Of a stretch of DNA of 15,370 nt, positions 1-8,171 are shown piece after piece. This DNA is from Dichotomicrobium sp964650735. GTDB lineage: Bacteria > Pseudomonadota > Alphaproteobacteria > Rhizobiales > Rhodomicrobiaceae. The first letter of the stretch is position 1. Each line of letters starts with the position of its first letter. Under the pieces are notes generated by a model. The model saw only the letters and a program-made list of their open reading frames with translations, made no database searches and was not told where the DNA came from. The stretch is from the NCBI GenBank assembly GCA_964650735.1, contig CAZYUT010000043.1, forward strand, positions 1 through 15,370, given 5' to 3'. A program made the translations under genes and the position numbers.

Positions 1-530
1 TCGTGGACCCGATCGACGGCACCAAGGCGTTCATTCAGGATCGCGAACAGTGGGTGATCTCCGTTGGGCTTGTCGAAGACGGGGAGCCAATGGTTGCGGC
101 GGTGTACAATCCGGTGCGCGATGAGTTGTTCGCGGCCTGCCGGGGCCTTGGCGCGCAGTTGAATGACAAACCCATCCGGGTGTCGCCGCAGAGTGATCTG
201 CACGGCGCACATATCCTCGCGCCCCAGGGAGTGGCCAGGCGCGCGGGCTGGCACACTCCCGGCGAACCGGAGGTGACGACCACTTTCGTCTACTCCATCG
301 CCTACCGCATGTGCCTCGTCGGCGCCGGCCGCGCGGACGGACTGATCGCCAAGGGCCGCAAGAGCGAATGGGACGTTGCGGCGGGCACGCTGATCGTGCA
401 AGAAGCGGGTGGACGGGTGACATCGACCAATGGATCGCCGTACCGCTTCAACAAGTGCGAGCCCGTTTTCGACGGGACCATTGCCGGACCGCCCGGCATG
501 CATGACAAGCTGTTGGCCGCCGTTCGATGA
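1..530 (+). CDS. cysQ: CysQ-like 3'(2'),5'-bisphosphate nucleotidase / inositol monophosphatase family, 5'-truncated
   Basis: This is the C-terminal part of a Mg-dependent phosphatase of the inositol monophosphatase superfamily; the window edge cuts off the N-terminus. The visible reading frame opens with VDPIDGTKAF, the metal-binding D-P-I-D-G-T motif. Farther on comes the second family signature, the SEWDVAAGTLIVQEAGG segment, whose Asp binds metal in this family. About 175 residues remain; the family is usually 260-270, so roughly a third is missing. The GTG at position 3 is an internal Val codon, not a start. CysQ hydrolyses 3'-phosphoadenosine 5'-phosphate to AMP in sulfur metabolism. 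I favour CysQ over SuhB-type enzymes because a DUF4170 gene and the KdtA/LpxK genes follow, an order I associate with Rhizobiales cysQ. Substrate cannot be fixed from sequence alone. The next gene begins 34 nt downstream, so cotranscription is likely. Confidence 0.8.
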   Translation, partial: VDPIDGTKAFIQDREQWVISVGLVEDGEPMVAAVYNPVRDELFAACRGLGAQLNDKPIRVSPQSDLHGAHILAPQGVARRAGWHTPGEPEVTTTFVYSIAYRMCLVGAGRADGLIAKGRKSEWDVAAGTLIVQEAGGRVTSTNGSPYRFNKCEPVFDGTIAGPPGMHDKLLAAVR

Positions 531-564
531 GCCGGCGGGACGAAACGCGGAGTGAGCTGACGCC

Positions 565-828
565 ATGCCGGAACAGGAGCAAGAGCACCCGAAGAAGCAA
601 CTGCTTCACCTCGTTTTTGGCGGCGAGTTAAAATCGCTGGACCAAGTTGAGTTCAAGGATCTCTCGAGACTCGATATCGTCGGGATGTACCCGAACTACG
701 CGCAGGCGTATGATGCGTGGAAGGGTGCCGCCCAGCGGACGGTCGACGATGCCCATATGCGCTACTTCATCGTGCATGTGCACCGGCTCCTCGACCCCGA
801 AAGCGGCGAGATTTCCGAAACGGATTGA
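565..828 (+). CDS. DUF4170 domain-containing small protein
   Basis: An 87-residue soluble protein with no signal peptide or membrane segment. It looks like a DUF4170 protein, a small alphaproteobacterial family of unknown function. Recognisable parts are the LLHLVFGGEL strand near the N-terminus, the GMYPNYAQAYDAWKGAAQRTVDDAHMRYFIVHVHRLLDP core and an acidic tail. Of the overlapping frames this one fits: a GGAG lies about 12 nt before the ATG, and spacing to the genes on both sides is short (34 and 50 nt). The competing frame at 647-871 is Ser/Arg-rich and looks like a shadow. Its position between the cysQ-like gene and the lipid A genes suggests cotranscription, but no function should be inferred from that. 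Confidence 0.85.
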   Translation: MPEQEQEHPKKQLLHLVFGGELKSLDQVEFKDLSRLDIVGMYPNYAQAYDAWKGAAQRTVDDAHMRYFIVHVHRLLDPESGEISETD

Positions 829-878
829 GGGACGCGCGCCCGCCGCGTGGCTGAGGCCGCGATCATCGTGAGTGTTTC

Positions 879-2990
879 ATGGCCCCACGGCGTTCCAAAC
901 CCCCGGCTCTGAAAAGGGCGCTTGGCTGGCTCGCTGCGCGGTACATCGCGCTTGTGCGCGACACCTCGAAGGTGACGCGCATGCCCGATGACATGGACCG
1001 GCGGATCGACGAGTTGGCACCCGCTATTTTCACGACCTGGCACGGTCAGTTTCTGATGTCGGCGACGATGAAACCGGCGCATCAACCAGCGAAGATGATG
1101 ATCGCGCGCCACGGGGATGCCGAAGTGATCGCCCAGGCGGTGCGCCATTTCGATATCGAGTTGATCCGCGGTGCGGGTGCTGCTGGCCGCCGCAAGGATC
1201 GCGGCGGGGCGACCGCTTTCCGGGCGGCTTTGAGCAGTTTGCGGGACGGCGTGAACGTGGCGATGACCGCCGACGTGCCGCCTGGCCCCGCGCGCAAGGC
1301 AGGTACGGGGGTGGTTGCGCTGGCCAGCGCGTCGGGCCGTCCGATCATCCCGATGGGGTTCGCCACGCAGCGTAACATCGTTGTCCACAGCTGGAGCCGG
1401 TTCACGCTGAACCTGCCGTTTTCCAAATTCGCCATGGTCATGGGCGACCCGCTGCATGTGCCGGAGCACGCGGATGAAAAGCAGCTTGAGGCCAGCCGCA
1501 GTGATCTGGAGAGGCGGGTGAACGCCGTGACCCGACGGGCCTACGCGCTTGTGGGCGGCAGCCCCCATCTGGCCGAGCCTGTGAGCGCCGTGAACCCGGA
1601 ACCGCCCGGTCTCCTGCTGAAAATCTACCGGCTACTGACCCGTGTCGCGCGCCCCGCCGCCGGGATGTTGCTGCGCCGCCGCGTGGCGAAGGGCAAGGAG
1701 ATCGGCGAGCGGCTCGGCGAGCGATTCGGCCGCCCGGGGCGCACGCGTCCGCAGGGCCGGCTCTGGTGGTTCCACGCTGCCAGTGTCGGCGAGACGAACG
1801 CGATCCTGCCGCTCATGCATGCGCTGCGGGAACGCTACCCTGACATCTGCATGGTGCTGACGACCTTCACCGTCACATCCGCGCGCATCGCCAGCAGCCG
1901 TCTGCCCGAGGGCGCGGTGCACCAATTCGCGCCACTTGACTCGCCTCAGTTCGTCCGGCGCTTTCTGGATTACTGGCAGCCAGAGCTTGCGCTCTTCACG
2001 GAGTCGGAAATCTGGCCGAACCTGATTCTGGACACGCACGCCCGCGGCATCCCGATGGTGCTGGTCAACGCGCGCATGTCGCCGCGCTCGTTCAAGCGCT
2101 GGCGCAAGCAACCGGGAATGAGCCGGCCGCTGTTTTCGCGCTTCGATATGATCCTTGCGCAGGATGAGACGCTGGCGCGCCGCTTCATGAAAACCGGCGC
2201 GCATACCGTGCTGACACTTGGCAACCTGAAGGCGGATGCGCCTGCGCCGCCTGTGGACGAAACCTTGCGGGGCGAGTTGACGGCGGCGCTTGCCGACCGG
2301 CCGATCTTTCTGGCCGCGAGCACGCATCCAGGCGAGGACGAGATCGTCACGGAGGCGGCTGAGCGATTGCGCGAGCGCATTCCGGGGCTGCTGACAGTCA
2401 TCGTGCCGAGGCATCCGGAGCGTGGCGCGGCGATCCTCGAGATGGCGACGCATCGGGGCGTCTCAGTCGCGCGGCGCTCGCGCACGCCGCTGCCCGCGAC
2501 GGAGACCGAGCTGTTCATTTCCGACACCCTTGGCGAACTTGGAACATGGTATGCGGTTTCGCCGCTGGCGCTGATCGGCGGATCGCTCGTGCCGCATGGC
2601 GGGCAGAACCCGATCGAGGCGGTGAAACTTGAAACCGGCGTCATCACCGGCCCGCATCACGCCAATTTTGCCCAGAGCTACGAGGCGCTTGCGAAAAACG
2701 GCGGCTGCCGCGAAGTGGCGTGCGCGCAAGACCTTGCCGGCACGGTGGAGGAGCTATTGGCCCATCCGCAGACGCTTGAAGCGATGCGCACGGCTGCACG
2801 CGCCGCCGCTGCCGAGCTTCAGGGTGCTCTGGAGCGCACGCTGGCCGCGCTTGCGCCTTATGCCGAAGGCAGAGTGAACCGCCCGACGCAGCGCATTCTT
2901 CCGGCCGAAGCCGTCGCCGCTGCGTCCGGTCTGGCCGCTGGCGAGGCTGGCGCGTCAGACGCGCGCGCGGACACGCGCCATGCCTCGTGA
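879..2990 (+). CDS. waaA: Fused DUF374 lysophospholipid acyltransferase-like domain + Kdo transferase (KdtA/WaaA)
   Basis: One uninterrupted 703-residue ORF encodes two proteins that are normally separate. Residues about 1-225 are a DUF374 acyltransferase-like domain, with TWHGQF around His55, the TADVPPGPARKAG segment that replaces the family's T-P-D-G-P-R-G-P, and the ASGRPIIPMG block. After a short Pro-rich linker (about 228-243), a full-length KdtA follows (about 245-660). It shows KGKE/GERFG (Glu274 and 280-284, the region holding the family's catalytic Glu), HAASVGE (299-305), ESEIWPN (375-381) and GGSLVPHGGQNPIE (from 567). KdtA transfers Kdo from CMP-Kdo to the lipid A precursor at the inner membrane. 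The role of DUF374 domains is not well defined. The last 40 residues are Ala-rich and low in complexity. There is no good ribosome site at the fusion point; the start at 879 also lacks a strong one. The end overlaps lpxK by 11 nt. Confidence 0.9.
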   Translation: MAPRRSKPPALKRALGWLAARYIALVRDTSKVTRMPDDMDRRIDELAPAIFTTWHGQFLMSATMKPAHQPAKMMIARHGDAEVIAQAVRHFDIELIRGAGAAGRRKDRGGATAFRAALSSLRDGVNVAMTADVPPGPARKAGTGVVALASASGRPIIPMGFATQRNIVVHSWSRFTLNLPFSKFAMVMGDPLHVPEHADEKQLEASRSDLERRVNAVTRRAYALVGGSPHLAEPVSAVNPEPPGLLLKIYRLLTRVARPAAGMLLRRRVAKGKEIGERLGERFGRPGRTRPQGRLWWFHAASVGETNAILPLMHALRERYPDICMVLTTFTVTSARIASSRLPEGAVHQFAPLDSPQFVRRFLDYWQPELALFTESEIWPNLILDTHARGIPMVLVNARMSPRSFKRWRKQPGMSRPLFSRFDMILAQDETLARRFMKTGAHTVLTLGNLKADAPAPPVDETLRGELTAALADRPIFLAASTHPGEDEIVTEAAERLRERIPGLLTVIVPRHPERGAAILEMATHRGVSVARRSRTPLPATETELFISDTLGELGTWYAVSPLALIGGSLVPHGGQNPIEAVKLETGVITGPHHANFAQSYEALAKNGGCREVACAQDLAGTVEELLAHPQTLEAMRTAARAAAAELQGALERTLAALAPYAEGRVNRPTQRILPAEAVAAASGLAAGEAGASDARADTRHAS

Positions 2991-4002
2991 TGCGCCGGGC
3001 TGGTGGTCGGATGACCGCCCCCCCTCTGCGCGCGGCCGGCTGGCCAAGGCGGCGCTGATTCCAGTCTCCTGGCTATACGGCGCTATCACTCCGCTGCGAT
3101 TTTCGCTGGCACAGCCCTATCGCGCGCGAATCCCGGTCATCTGCATCGGCAACTTCACAGCCGGTGGCGCAGGCAAGACGCCGACGGCCATAAAAGTCGC
3201 TGAACTGCTGCAGGATATGGAGGTCTATCCGACCTTCCTGAGCCGGGGCTATGGCGGCGCGCGGACGGGTCCGCATCTGGTGAACCCGGACCGGGATCAT
3301 GCCGGGGCGGTCGGCGATGAGCCGCTGCTGCTGGCGCGCCATGCGCCAACGGTCATCTCGCGCAACCGCAAGGCCGGCGCGGCGATGATCGAGCGGCAAG
3401 GGGCCGGGGCAATCGTCATGGATGACGGCTTCCAGAACCCGCAGCTTGCCAAGAATTTCTCGCTGATCGTGGTGGATGCGGAGGCCGGAATTGGCAACGG
3501 CGCGGTGATCCCGGCAGGGCCGTTGCGCGCGCCGCTTGGCTTTCAGGCGCGGCGGGCGGATGCAATGCTGCTGATCGGCGAAGGCGCGGCCGGCGAGGCG
3601 ATGGGGCGGCGGCTTGATCTGCCGGTGTTGCGCGGGCGGCTGGAGCCGGATGCCGACACGCGCTGGCTCGGCGAGGCGCCGGTCATCGCCTATTCCGGCA
3701 TCGGGCGCCCGGCCAAGTTTTTCGACACGCTGAAGCGGCTCGGCGCGCGGATCACGGCGCGCTACGCCTTTCCCGACCACCACGTCTACACGCCCGAGGA
3801 CGCCGCCAAGCTGATTGCGCACGCGCAGCAGGCGCAGGCGCGGCTGGTGACAACGCAAAAGGACTGGGTGCGGATGCGCGAGGGCAGCAACGCCGTTGGC
3901 GCGCTCAAGGCAGCCTCTCATATCTTGCCGGTGAGACTGGACCTGGATGCGGACAGCGAAGACTGGCTGCGCGCCGGACTGAAACGTGTTGTGGCTGGCT
4001 GA
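2980..4002 (+). CDS. lpxK: Tetraacyldisaccharide 4'-kinase LpxK
   Basis: A 340-residue kinase that phosphorylates the 4' position of the tetraacyldisaccharide-1-phosphate lipid A precursor at the cytoplasmic face of the inner membrane. Evidence: an N-terminal amphipathic or membrane-anchoring helix (about 18-45, with PVSWLYGAITPLRFSLA), the Walker A loop GNFTAGGAGKT (57-67), LSRGYGG, and MDDGFQN (147-153), the Asp/Gln signature characteristic of LpxK. The FPDHHVYT and TTQKDWVRM blocks near the C-terminus are also typical. Length matches the family (about 325-345). Its ATG lies inside the end of the KdtA gene (11-nt overlap), which implies coupled translation of two lipid A/Kdo enzymes. In many Rhizobiales I recall a small DUF2093 gene after lpxK; here a 113-nt gap leads straight into ileS. 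Confidence 0.95.
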   Translation: MPRDAPGWWSDDRPPSARGRLAKAALIPVSWLYGAITPLRFSLAQPYRARIPVICIGNFTAGGAGKTPTAIKVAELLQDMEVYPTFLSRGYGGARTGPHLVNPDRDHAGAVGDEPLLLARHAPTVISRNRKAGAAMIERQGAGAIVMDDGFQNPQLAKNFSLIVVDAEAGIGNGAVIPAGPLRAPLGFQARRADAMLLIGEGAAGEAMGRRLDLPVLRGRLEPDADTRWLGEAPVIAYSGIGRPAKFFDTLKRLGARITARYAFPDHHVYTPEDAAKLIAHAQQAQARLVTTQKDWVRMREGSNAVGALKAASHILPVRLDLDADSEDWLRAGLKRVVAG

Positions 4003-4115
4003 AAAACCCTGCGAGTGCGGCTGGATTGTTGAGTGTGCGGCTGATACAACGCGCACAAACCGTCACCTGCATGGGGGCGGCACCAGATCGCCTTTACCGA
4101 GAGAACGACAGATTG

Positions 4116-7091
4116 ATGAAGCACGTCAAACAGCCCAAGGCCGCAGCCCCTGCCGACGCACCGGCGGAGCGCGACTGGCGCGAGACCCTGTTTCTGCCGC
4201 AGACCGACTTCCCCATGAAAGCGGGCTTGCCCAAGCGCGAGCCAGAGTTTCTTGCGCGCTGGGATAAGCTCAACCTCTACAAGCGGCTGCGCAAGGACGC
4301 CAAGGGCCGCCCGCCTTTCACGCTGCATGACGGCCCGCCCTATGCCAACGGCCATATCCATATCGGCACGGGGATGAACAAGATCCTCAAGGATGCGGTT
4401 GTGCGCAGCCAGCAGATGATGGGGCGCGATGCGAATTACGTGCCCGGCTGGGACTGTCACGGCCTGCCGATCGAATGGAAGATCGAGGAGCAATATCGCG
4501 CCAAGGGCAAGAACAAGGACGAGGTGCCGATTGTCGACTTCCGCCGTGAGTGCCGCGAATTCGCCGATCACTGGATTGACGTGCAGCGCCAGGAGTTCAA
4601 GCGGCTGGGAATCGAGGGCGACTGGTCAAACCCCTACCTGACCATGAGCTACGAGGCCGAGAGCGTGATTGCTCACGAGCTGATGAAGTTCGCGCTTGCC
4701 GGTGCGCTGTATCGCGGGTCGAAGCCGGTGATGTGGTCAGTGGTGGAGCGCACCGCGCTGGCCGAGGCGGAGGTGGAGTATCACGAGCACGAAAGCCCGA
4801 CGATCTTCGTGAAGTTTCCGCTCGTGGAGAACGCCGCGTCAAAGGCGCTTGGCAACGCGAAGGTCGTGATCTGGACGACGACGCCTTGGACCATCCCCGG
4901 CAACCGCGCGATCGCATACTCGCCAGACATCGTCTACGGTCTTTACGAGATCACCGATGCGCCCGAGGGCAATTGGGCCGCCGAAGGCGAGCGGCTGATC
5001 GTCGCCGACAAACTGGCCGAAAACCTGAAGAAGGCCGCCCGGATCGAGGCGTGGACGCGCGTTCAGGACGTGCGCCCGCAGGGTTTCGTCTGCCGTCATC
5101 CGCTGCACGAGAGCGGCTACGATTTCGATGTCCGGCTCTACGAAGGCGATTTCGTCACCGACGACGCGGGCACAGGCTTCGTCCATGTCGCACCGGGCCA
5201 CGGCGCGGACGACTACGCGCTGTTCGTCGCCAACCGGCAGAGCTTCGCGGAGGCAGGCATCGAGGATGTGCCCCACACCGTGCGCGAGGACGGCTATTAT
5301 TTCGCGCATGTCCCCGTATTCGGCGGCGACGCGCCGAAGCGCGTCATCACCGACAAGGGCAAGTTCGGCGACGCGAACGAGGCGGTCATCGGTGCGCTAG
5401 CTGAGGCCGGGATGCTCGCCGCGCGCGGCAAGCTGCGCCACCAGTATCCGCATTCGTGGCGCTCGAAAGCCCCGGTCATCTTCCGCAACACGCCGCAATG
5501 GTTCATCCCGATGGACCGGAAGATCAAGGTGAAGGGCCGGCGCAAGAAGTCCACGCTGCGCGAAATGGCGCTGGAGGCCATCGACAAGACGCGCTTTGTG
5601 CCCGCGGCCGGGCAGCGCCGCCTGCGCTCGATGATCGAGTACCGGCCGGACTGGGTGATCTCGCGCCAGCGCGCCTGGGGCGTGCCGCTGACGATCTTCG
5701 TCCATCGCGAGACGGGCGAATACATCCCGCACGGCGGCTTCGATGGCTCGAAGGAGCTGGTCAAGCGCATCACCGACGCCTTTAAAGCCGAGGGCGCGGA
5801 CGCGTGGTTCGCGCAAGGGATGCGCGAGCGTTTCCTGAATGGGTTGGTCAAGAACACGGCGGATTGGGAGCCGGTGACGGACATCCTCGATGTCTGGTTC
5901 GACTCGGGCTCGACCCACGCCTTCACCCTCGAAAAGCGCCGCGACCTGCAATGGCCGGCCTCGCTCTATCTGGAGGGCTCTGACCAGCATCGCGGCTGGT
6001 TCCAGTCTTCGTTGCTTGAGTCCTGCGGCACGCGCGGGCGCGCGCCCTACGAGGCAGTGCTGACCCACGGCTTCGTCATGGCCGAGGACGGCCGCAAGAT
6101 GTCGAAATCGCTCGGGAATGTGGTCGCGCCGCAGGACGTCATCAAGCAAAACGGTGCGGAAATCTTGCGGATCTGGGCGCTGAGCTCGGACTATTCGGAG
6201 GATGTGCGCGTCGGCGACGAGATCATCAAGTCGAGTGTGGACGCCTATCGCAAGCTGCGCAATACGCTGCGCTTCATGCTGGGCAACCTTGCGCATTACG
6301 ACGAAGAGCTGCGGATCGCACCGGAGGACATGCCGGAGCTGGAGCGCTACATGCTGCACCGGCTGGCGGAACTCGATGACCTCGTGCGCGGCGGCTATGA
6401 CGCCTTCGACTTCAAGAAGGTGTTCCACGCGCTCTATAACTTCACGACCATTGATCTGTCCGCGTTTTACTTCGACATCCGCAAGGACACGCTCTACTGC
6501 GAGCCGTATGACAGCTTGAAGCGCCGCGCCGCGCTGAGCGTTCTGGACGAGCTGTTCTCCTGCCTGACAGCATGGCTCGCGCCGATCCTGTGCTTTACGA
6601 TGGAGGAGGTCTGGCTATCGCGCTACCCGTCGAAGAACGGTTCAGTCCATCTGCGGCTGTTTCCCGACCTGCCGGCGGACTGGCGTGACGAGACGCTGGC
6701 CGAACGGTGGGCGAAGGTCCGCAAGGTTCGCCGGGTCGTCACCGGGGCGCTGGAAATCGAGCGCCGCGAGAAACGCATCGGCTCCAGCCTGGAGGCCGCC
6801 CCCGCCATCTTCATCAGCGACAACGCGCTCTACGACGCCGCAAAGAGCATGGACTGGGCGGAGATCGCGATTACGAGCGACGCGACGCTGAAGCACGGCG
6901 AGGGGCCGGCGGACGCCTATCGCTTCGAGGAGGTCGCGGGCGTCGCGGTCGTACCGGAGCTGGCGCTGGGGCGCAAATGCGCGCGTTCCTGGAAGATTTC
7001 GCCCGATGTGGGCAGCGATCCGGAATTCCCGGACCTGAGCCCGCGCGACGCGGAGGCCGTGCGCCAATTCGACGCGCGCTCTGGCAACTGA
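4116..7091 (+). CDS. ileS: Isoleucyl-tRNA synthetase
   Basis: Class I aminoacyl-tRNA synthetase that charges tRNA-Ile in the cytoplasm. With the ATG at 4116 the protein has 991 residues. Motifs: the ETLFLPQTDFPMKAGLPKRE N-terminus typical of IleS, the HIGH motif as HIHIG (80-84), the CP1 editing domain with TTTPWTIPGNRA and AGTGFVHVAPGHGADDY, DVWFDSGSTH, and KMSKS at 661-665 (GRKMSKSLGNV), followed by the all-helical anticodon-binding region. The C-terminus contains KCARSWK, a degenerate form of the zinc knuckle of E. coli-type IleS. The frame stays open upstream to a TTG at 4026 and an ATG at 4071, but these add 15-30 residues without family character or a clear ribosome site. A GAGAG lies 11-16 nt before 4116. 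lspA starts 10 nt after the stop, so the two are surely cotranscribed. Confidence 0.96.
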   Translation: MKHVKQPKAAAPADAPAERDWRETLFLPQTDFPMKAGLPKREPEFLARWDKLNLYKRLRKDAKGRPPFTLHDGPPYANGHIHIGTGMNKILKDAVVRSQQMMGRDANYVPGWDCHGLPIEWKIEEQYRAKGKNKDEVPIVDFRRECREFADHWIDVQRQEFKRLGIEGDWSNPYLTMSYEAESVIAHELMKFALAGALYRGSKPVMWSVVERTALAEAEVEYHEHESPTIFVKFPLVENAASKALGNAKVVIWTTTPWTIPGNRAIAYSPDIVYGLYEITDAPEGNWAAEGERLIVADKLAENLKKAARIEAWTRVQDVRPQGFVCRHPLHESGYDFDVRLYEGDFVTDDAGTGFVHVAPGHGADDYALFVANRQSFAEAGIEDVPHTVREDGYYFAHVPVFGGDAPKRVITDKGKFGDANEAVIGALAEAGMLAARGKLRHQYPHSWRSKAPVIFRNTPQWFIPMDRKIKVKGRRKKSTLREMALEAIDKTRFVPAAGQRRLRSMIEYRPDWVISRQRAWGVPLTIFVHRETGEYIPHGGFDGSKELVKRITDAFKAEGADAWFAQGMRERFLNGLVKNTADWEPVTDILDVWFDSGSTHAFTLEKRRDLQWPASLYLEGSDQHRGWFQSSLLESCGTRGRAPYEAVLTHGFVMAEDGRKMSKSLGNVVAPQDVIKQNGAEILRIWALSSDYSEDVRVGDEIIKSSVDAYRKLRNTLRFMLGNLAHYDEELRIAPEDMPELERYMLHRLAELDDLVRGGYDAFDFKKVFHALYNFTTIDLSAFYFDIRKDTLYCEPYDSLKRRAALSVLDELFSCLTAWLAPILCFTMEEVWLSRYPSKNGSVHLRLFPDLPADWRDETLAERWAKVRKVRRVVTGALEIERREKRIGSSLEAAPAIFISDNALYDAAKSMDWAEIAITSDATLKHGEGPADAYRFEEVAGVAVVPELALGRKCARSWKISPDVGSDPEFPDLSPRDAEAVRQFDARSGN

Positions 7092-7101
7092 GGGGCGCAG
7101 G

Positions 7102-7614
7102 ATGGCGGCGGGTCCGTGGTTTCGTCTGGGGCTTGGGACAGCGCTCGTCGTCCTGGCGCTCGATCAGCTCACCAAGTGGTGGATCATCCACGTCTTTGAG
7201 TTGCCAGGGCGCGGACGGGTGGCCGTGGCGCCGTTCCTGGACCTCGTCATGCTTTGGAACCCTGGTATCTCATACGGCCTGTTTGCCCAGGACACCGCAT
7301 TTGGACGGAACATCCTCATCGCAATCGCCGTCGGCGCCGCGCTGCTGCTCACCGTGTGGATGGCGCGCACAAATAGCCGCCTGCAGGCGATCTCGCTGGC
7401 GCTCATCGTGGGCGGGGCGGTCGGCAATGCGATCGACCGGGCAATCTACGGCGCGGTCGCCGACTTCGTTTCGCTGCACGCCTACGGCTTCTACTGGTAT
7501 GTGTTCAACATCGCGGATGCCGCTATTGTCGGGGGCGCGCTCGCTCTACTCTACGACATGGTGGCGGTGAGCCATAAAATCGACGCAAAGCATTCGGATT
7601 CGTTAGAGAAATAA
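7102..7614 (+). CDS. lspA: Lipoprotein signal peptidase (signal peptidase II)
   Basis: A 170-residue inner-membrane aspartyl peptidase that cleaves the signal peptide from diacylglyceryl-modified prolipoproteins just before the lipobox Cys. Four hydrophobic segments are visible: about 5-28, 65-85, 92-110 and 130-155. Motifs are LALDQLTKWW near the first helix, WNPGISYGLF (the N-x-G-x-x-F/Y-G box), GGAVGNAIDR with catalytic Asp112, and FNIADAAI with catalytic Asp139; these match the two active-site Asp residues of the family. Length is normal (150-175). A GAGGGG ribosome site precedes the ATG by about 7 nt. It follows ileS by 10 nt, a widespread ileS-lspA pairing, and is followed 35 nt later by a lipoprotein gene, a likely substrate. 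Confidence 0.95.
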   Translation: MAAGPWFRLGLGTALVVLALDQLTKWWIIHVFELPGRGRVAVAPFLDLVMLWNPGISYGLFAQDTAFGRNILIAIAVGAALLLTVWMARTNSRLQAISLALIVGGAVGNAIDRAIYGAVADFVSLHAYGFYWYVFNIADAAIVGGALALLYDMVAVSHKIDAKHSDSLEK

Positions 7615-7649
7615 CGATTTGATTCGCACTGCGGCGGGGAGCGCAACTG

Positions 7650-8117
7650 ATGGCATCAGGCCGGACAAGCAAGAAGCTGGCGCGTTTTGGCGCTGCGGGC
7701 GGACTTGCGATATTGCTCGCCGGCTGCGCTGGCGCCGATGTGCAAATCAATGCGCCGATTCTAGAGGCCGCTGGCATCAACCTGGTTTCGAAGCCGCCGC
7801 CCGAGCCTGATCTTGAGGACAAGCCGCCGCTCGTCGTCCCGCCGAGCACCGAGAGCCTGCCAGAACCCGGTGAGCGGCAAGTGGCGACCGTAGAGCAGGA
7901 GTGGCCGGAAGATCCAGACCTGATTGCAGCTCGTCAGGCTGAACAAGCCGAAGCCGAACGTGAACGCTACTGCCGCCAGGGCGACTGGTCAGGCGATGGC
8001 GGGATTGAAGAGTTCGATAAGAACATGGGACGCGAGCAGCGCTGCCCAAGCCAACTCGGCGAGACCCTTGGTGAGGCCCTTGGCGGAAGTTCCGCTTCCG
8101 GCGGTCAAGCAGAATAA
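7650..8117 (+). CDS. Small proline-rich lipoprotein (possible DUF3035/BamF-like)
   Basis: A 155-residue predicted lipoprotein. It has a basic start (SGRTSKKLARF), a hydrophobic core (14-24) and a lipobox LAGC with the lipidated Cys at 26. The mature part has a Pro-rich stretch (48-74, containing KPPLVVPPSTESLPEPGE), a Glu/Arg-rich segment (about 93-106) and two further Cys residues (108 and 132) that could form a disulfide. The ATG has a good GGGGAG site about 10 nt upstream. I do not recognise a family firmly. The P-L-V-V-P-P element and its place between lspA and an M16 pair recall DUF3035/BamF, described as an alphaproteobacterial BAM-complex lipoprotein, but similarity is thin and this is inference. 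Its stop codon lies within the first of three 19-bp tandem repeats, and a terminator follows, closing the ileS-lspA unit. Confidence 0.75.
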   Translation: MASGRTSKKLARFGAAGGLAILLAGCAGADVQINAPILEAAGINLVSKPPPEPDLEDKPPLVVPPSTESLPEPGERQVATVEQEWPEDPDLIAARQAEQAEAERERYCRQGDWSGDGGIEEFDKNMGREQRCPSQLGETLGEALGGSSASGGQAE

Positions 8118-8165
8118 GCTCTCCGAAGCAGAATAAACTCTCCGAAGCAGAATAAACTCTCCGAA
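8109..8165 (+). repeat. Three tandem 19-bp repeats across a stop codon
   Basis: Three head-to-tail copies of a 19-bp unit reading GCAGAATAARCTCTCCGAA lie at 8109-8127, 8128-8146 and 8147-8165. The second and third are identical; the first differs at one base (G for A after the TAA). The TAA stop of the lipoprotein gene is inside copy 1 (8115-8117), and each copy carries the same TAA. As 19 is not a multiple of three, the copies run through all reading frames. The array ends 6 nt before the terminator stem. It probably arose by slippage and may vary in copy number between strains. There are no spacers, so it is not a CRISPR. Confidence 0.95.
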
Positions 8166-8171
8166 GCTCTT

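Noticed and set aside
4026..4115. An earlier ileS start at TTG 4026 or ATG 4071
   Set aside because: The added residues do not look like IleS and neither codon has a convincing ribosome site; the ATG at 4116 gives a normal N-terminus.
8109..8165. A possible CRISPR array
   Set aside because: The three 19-bp units are directly head to tail with no spacers and no cas genes nearby.
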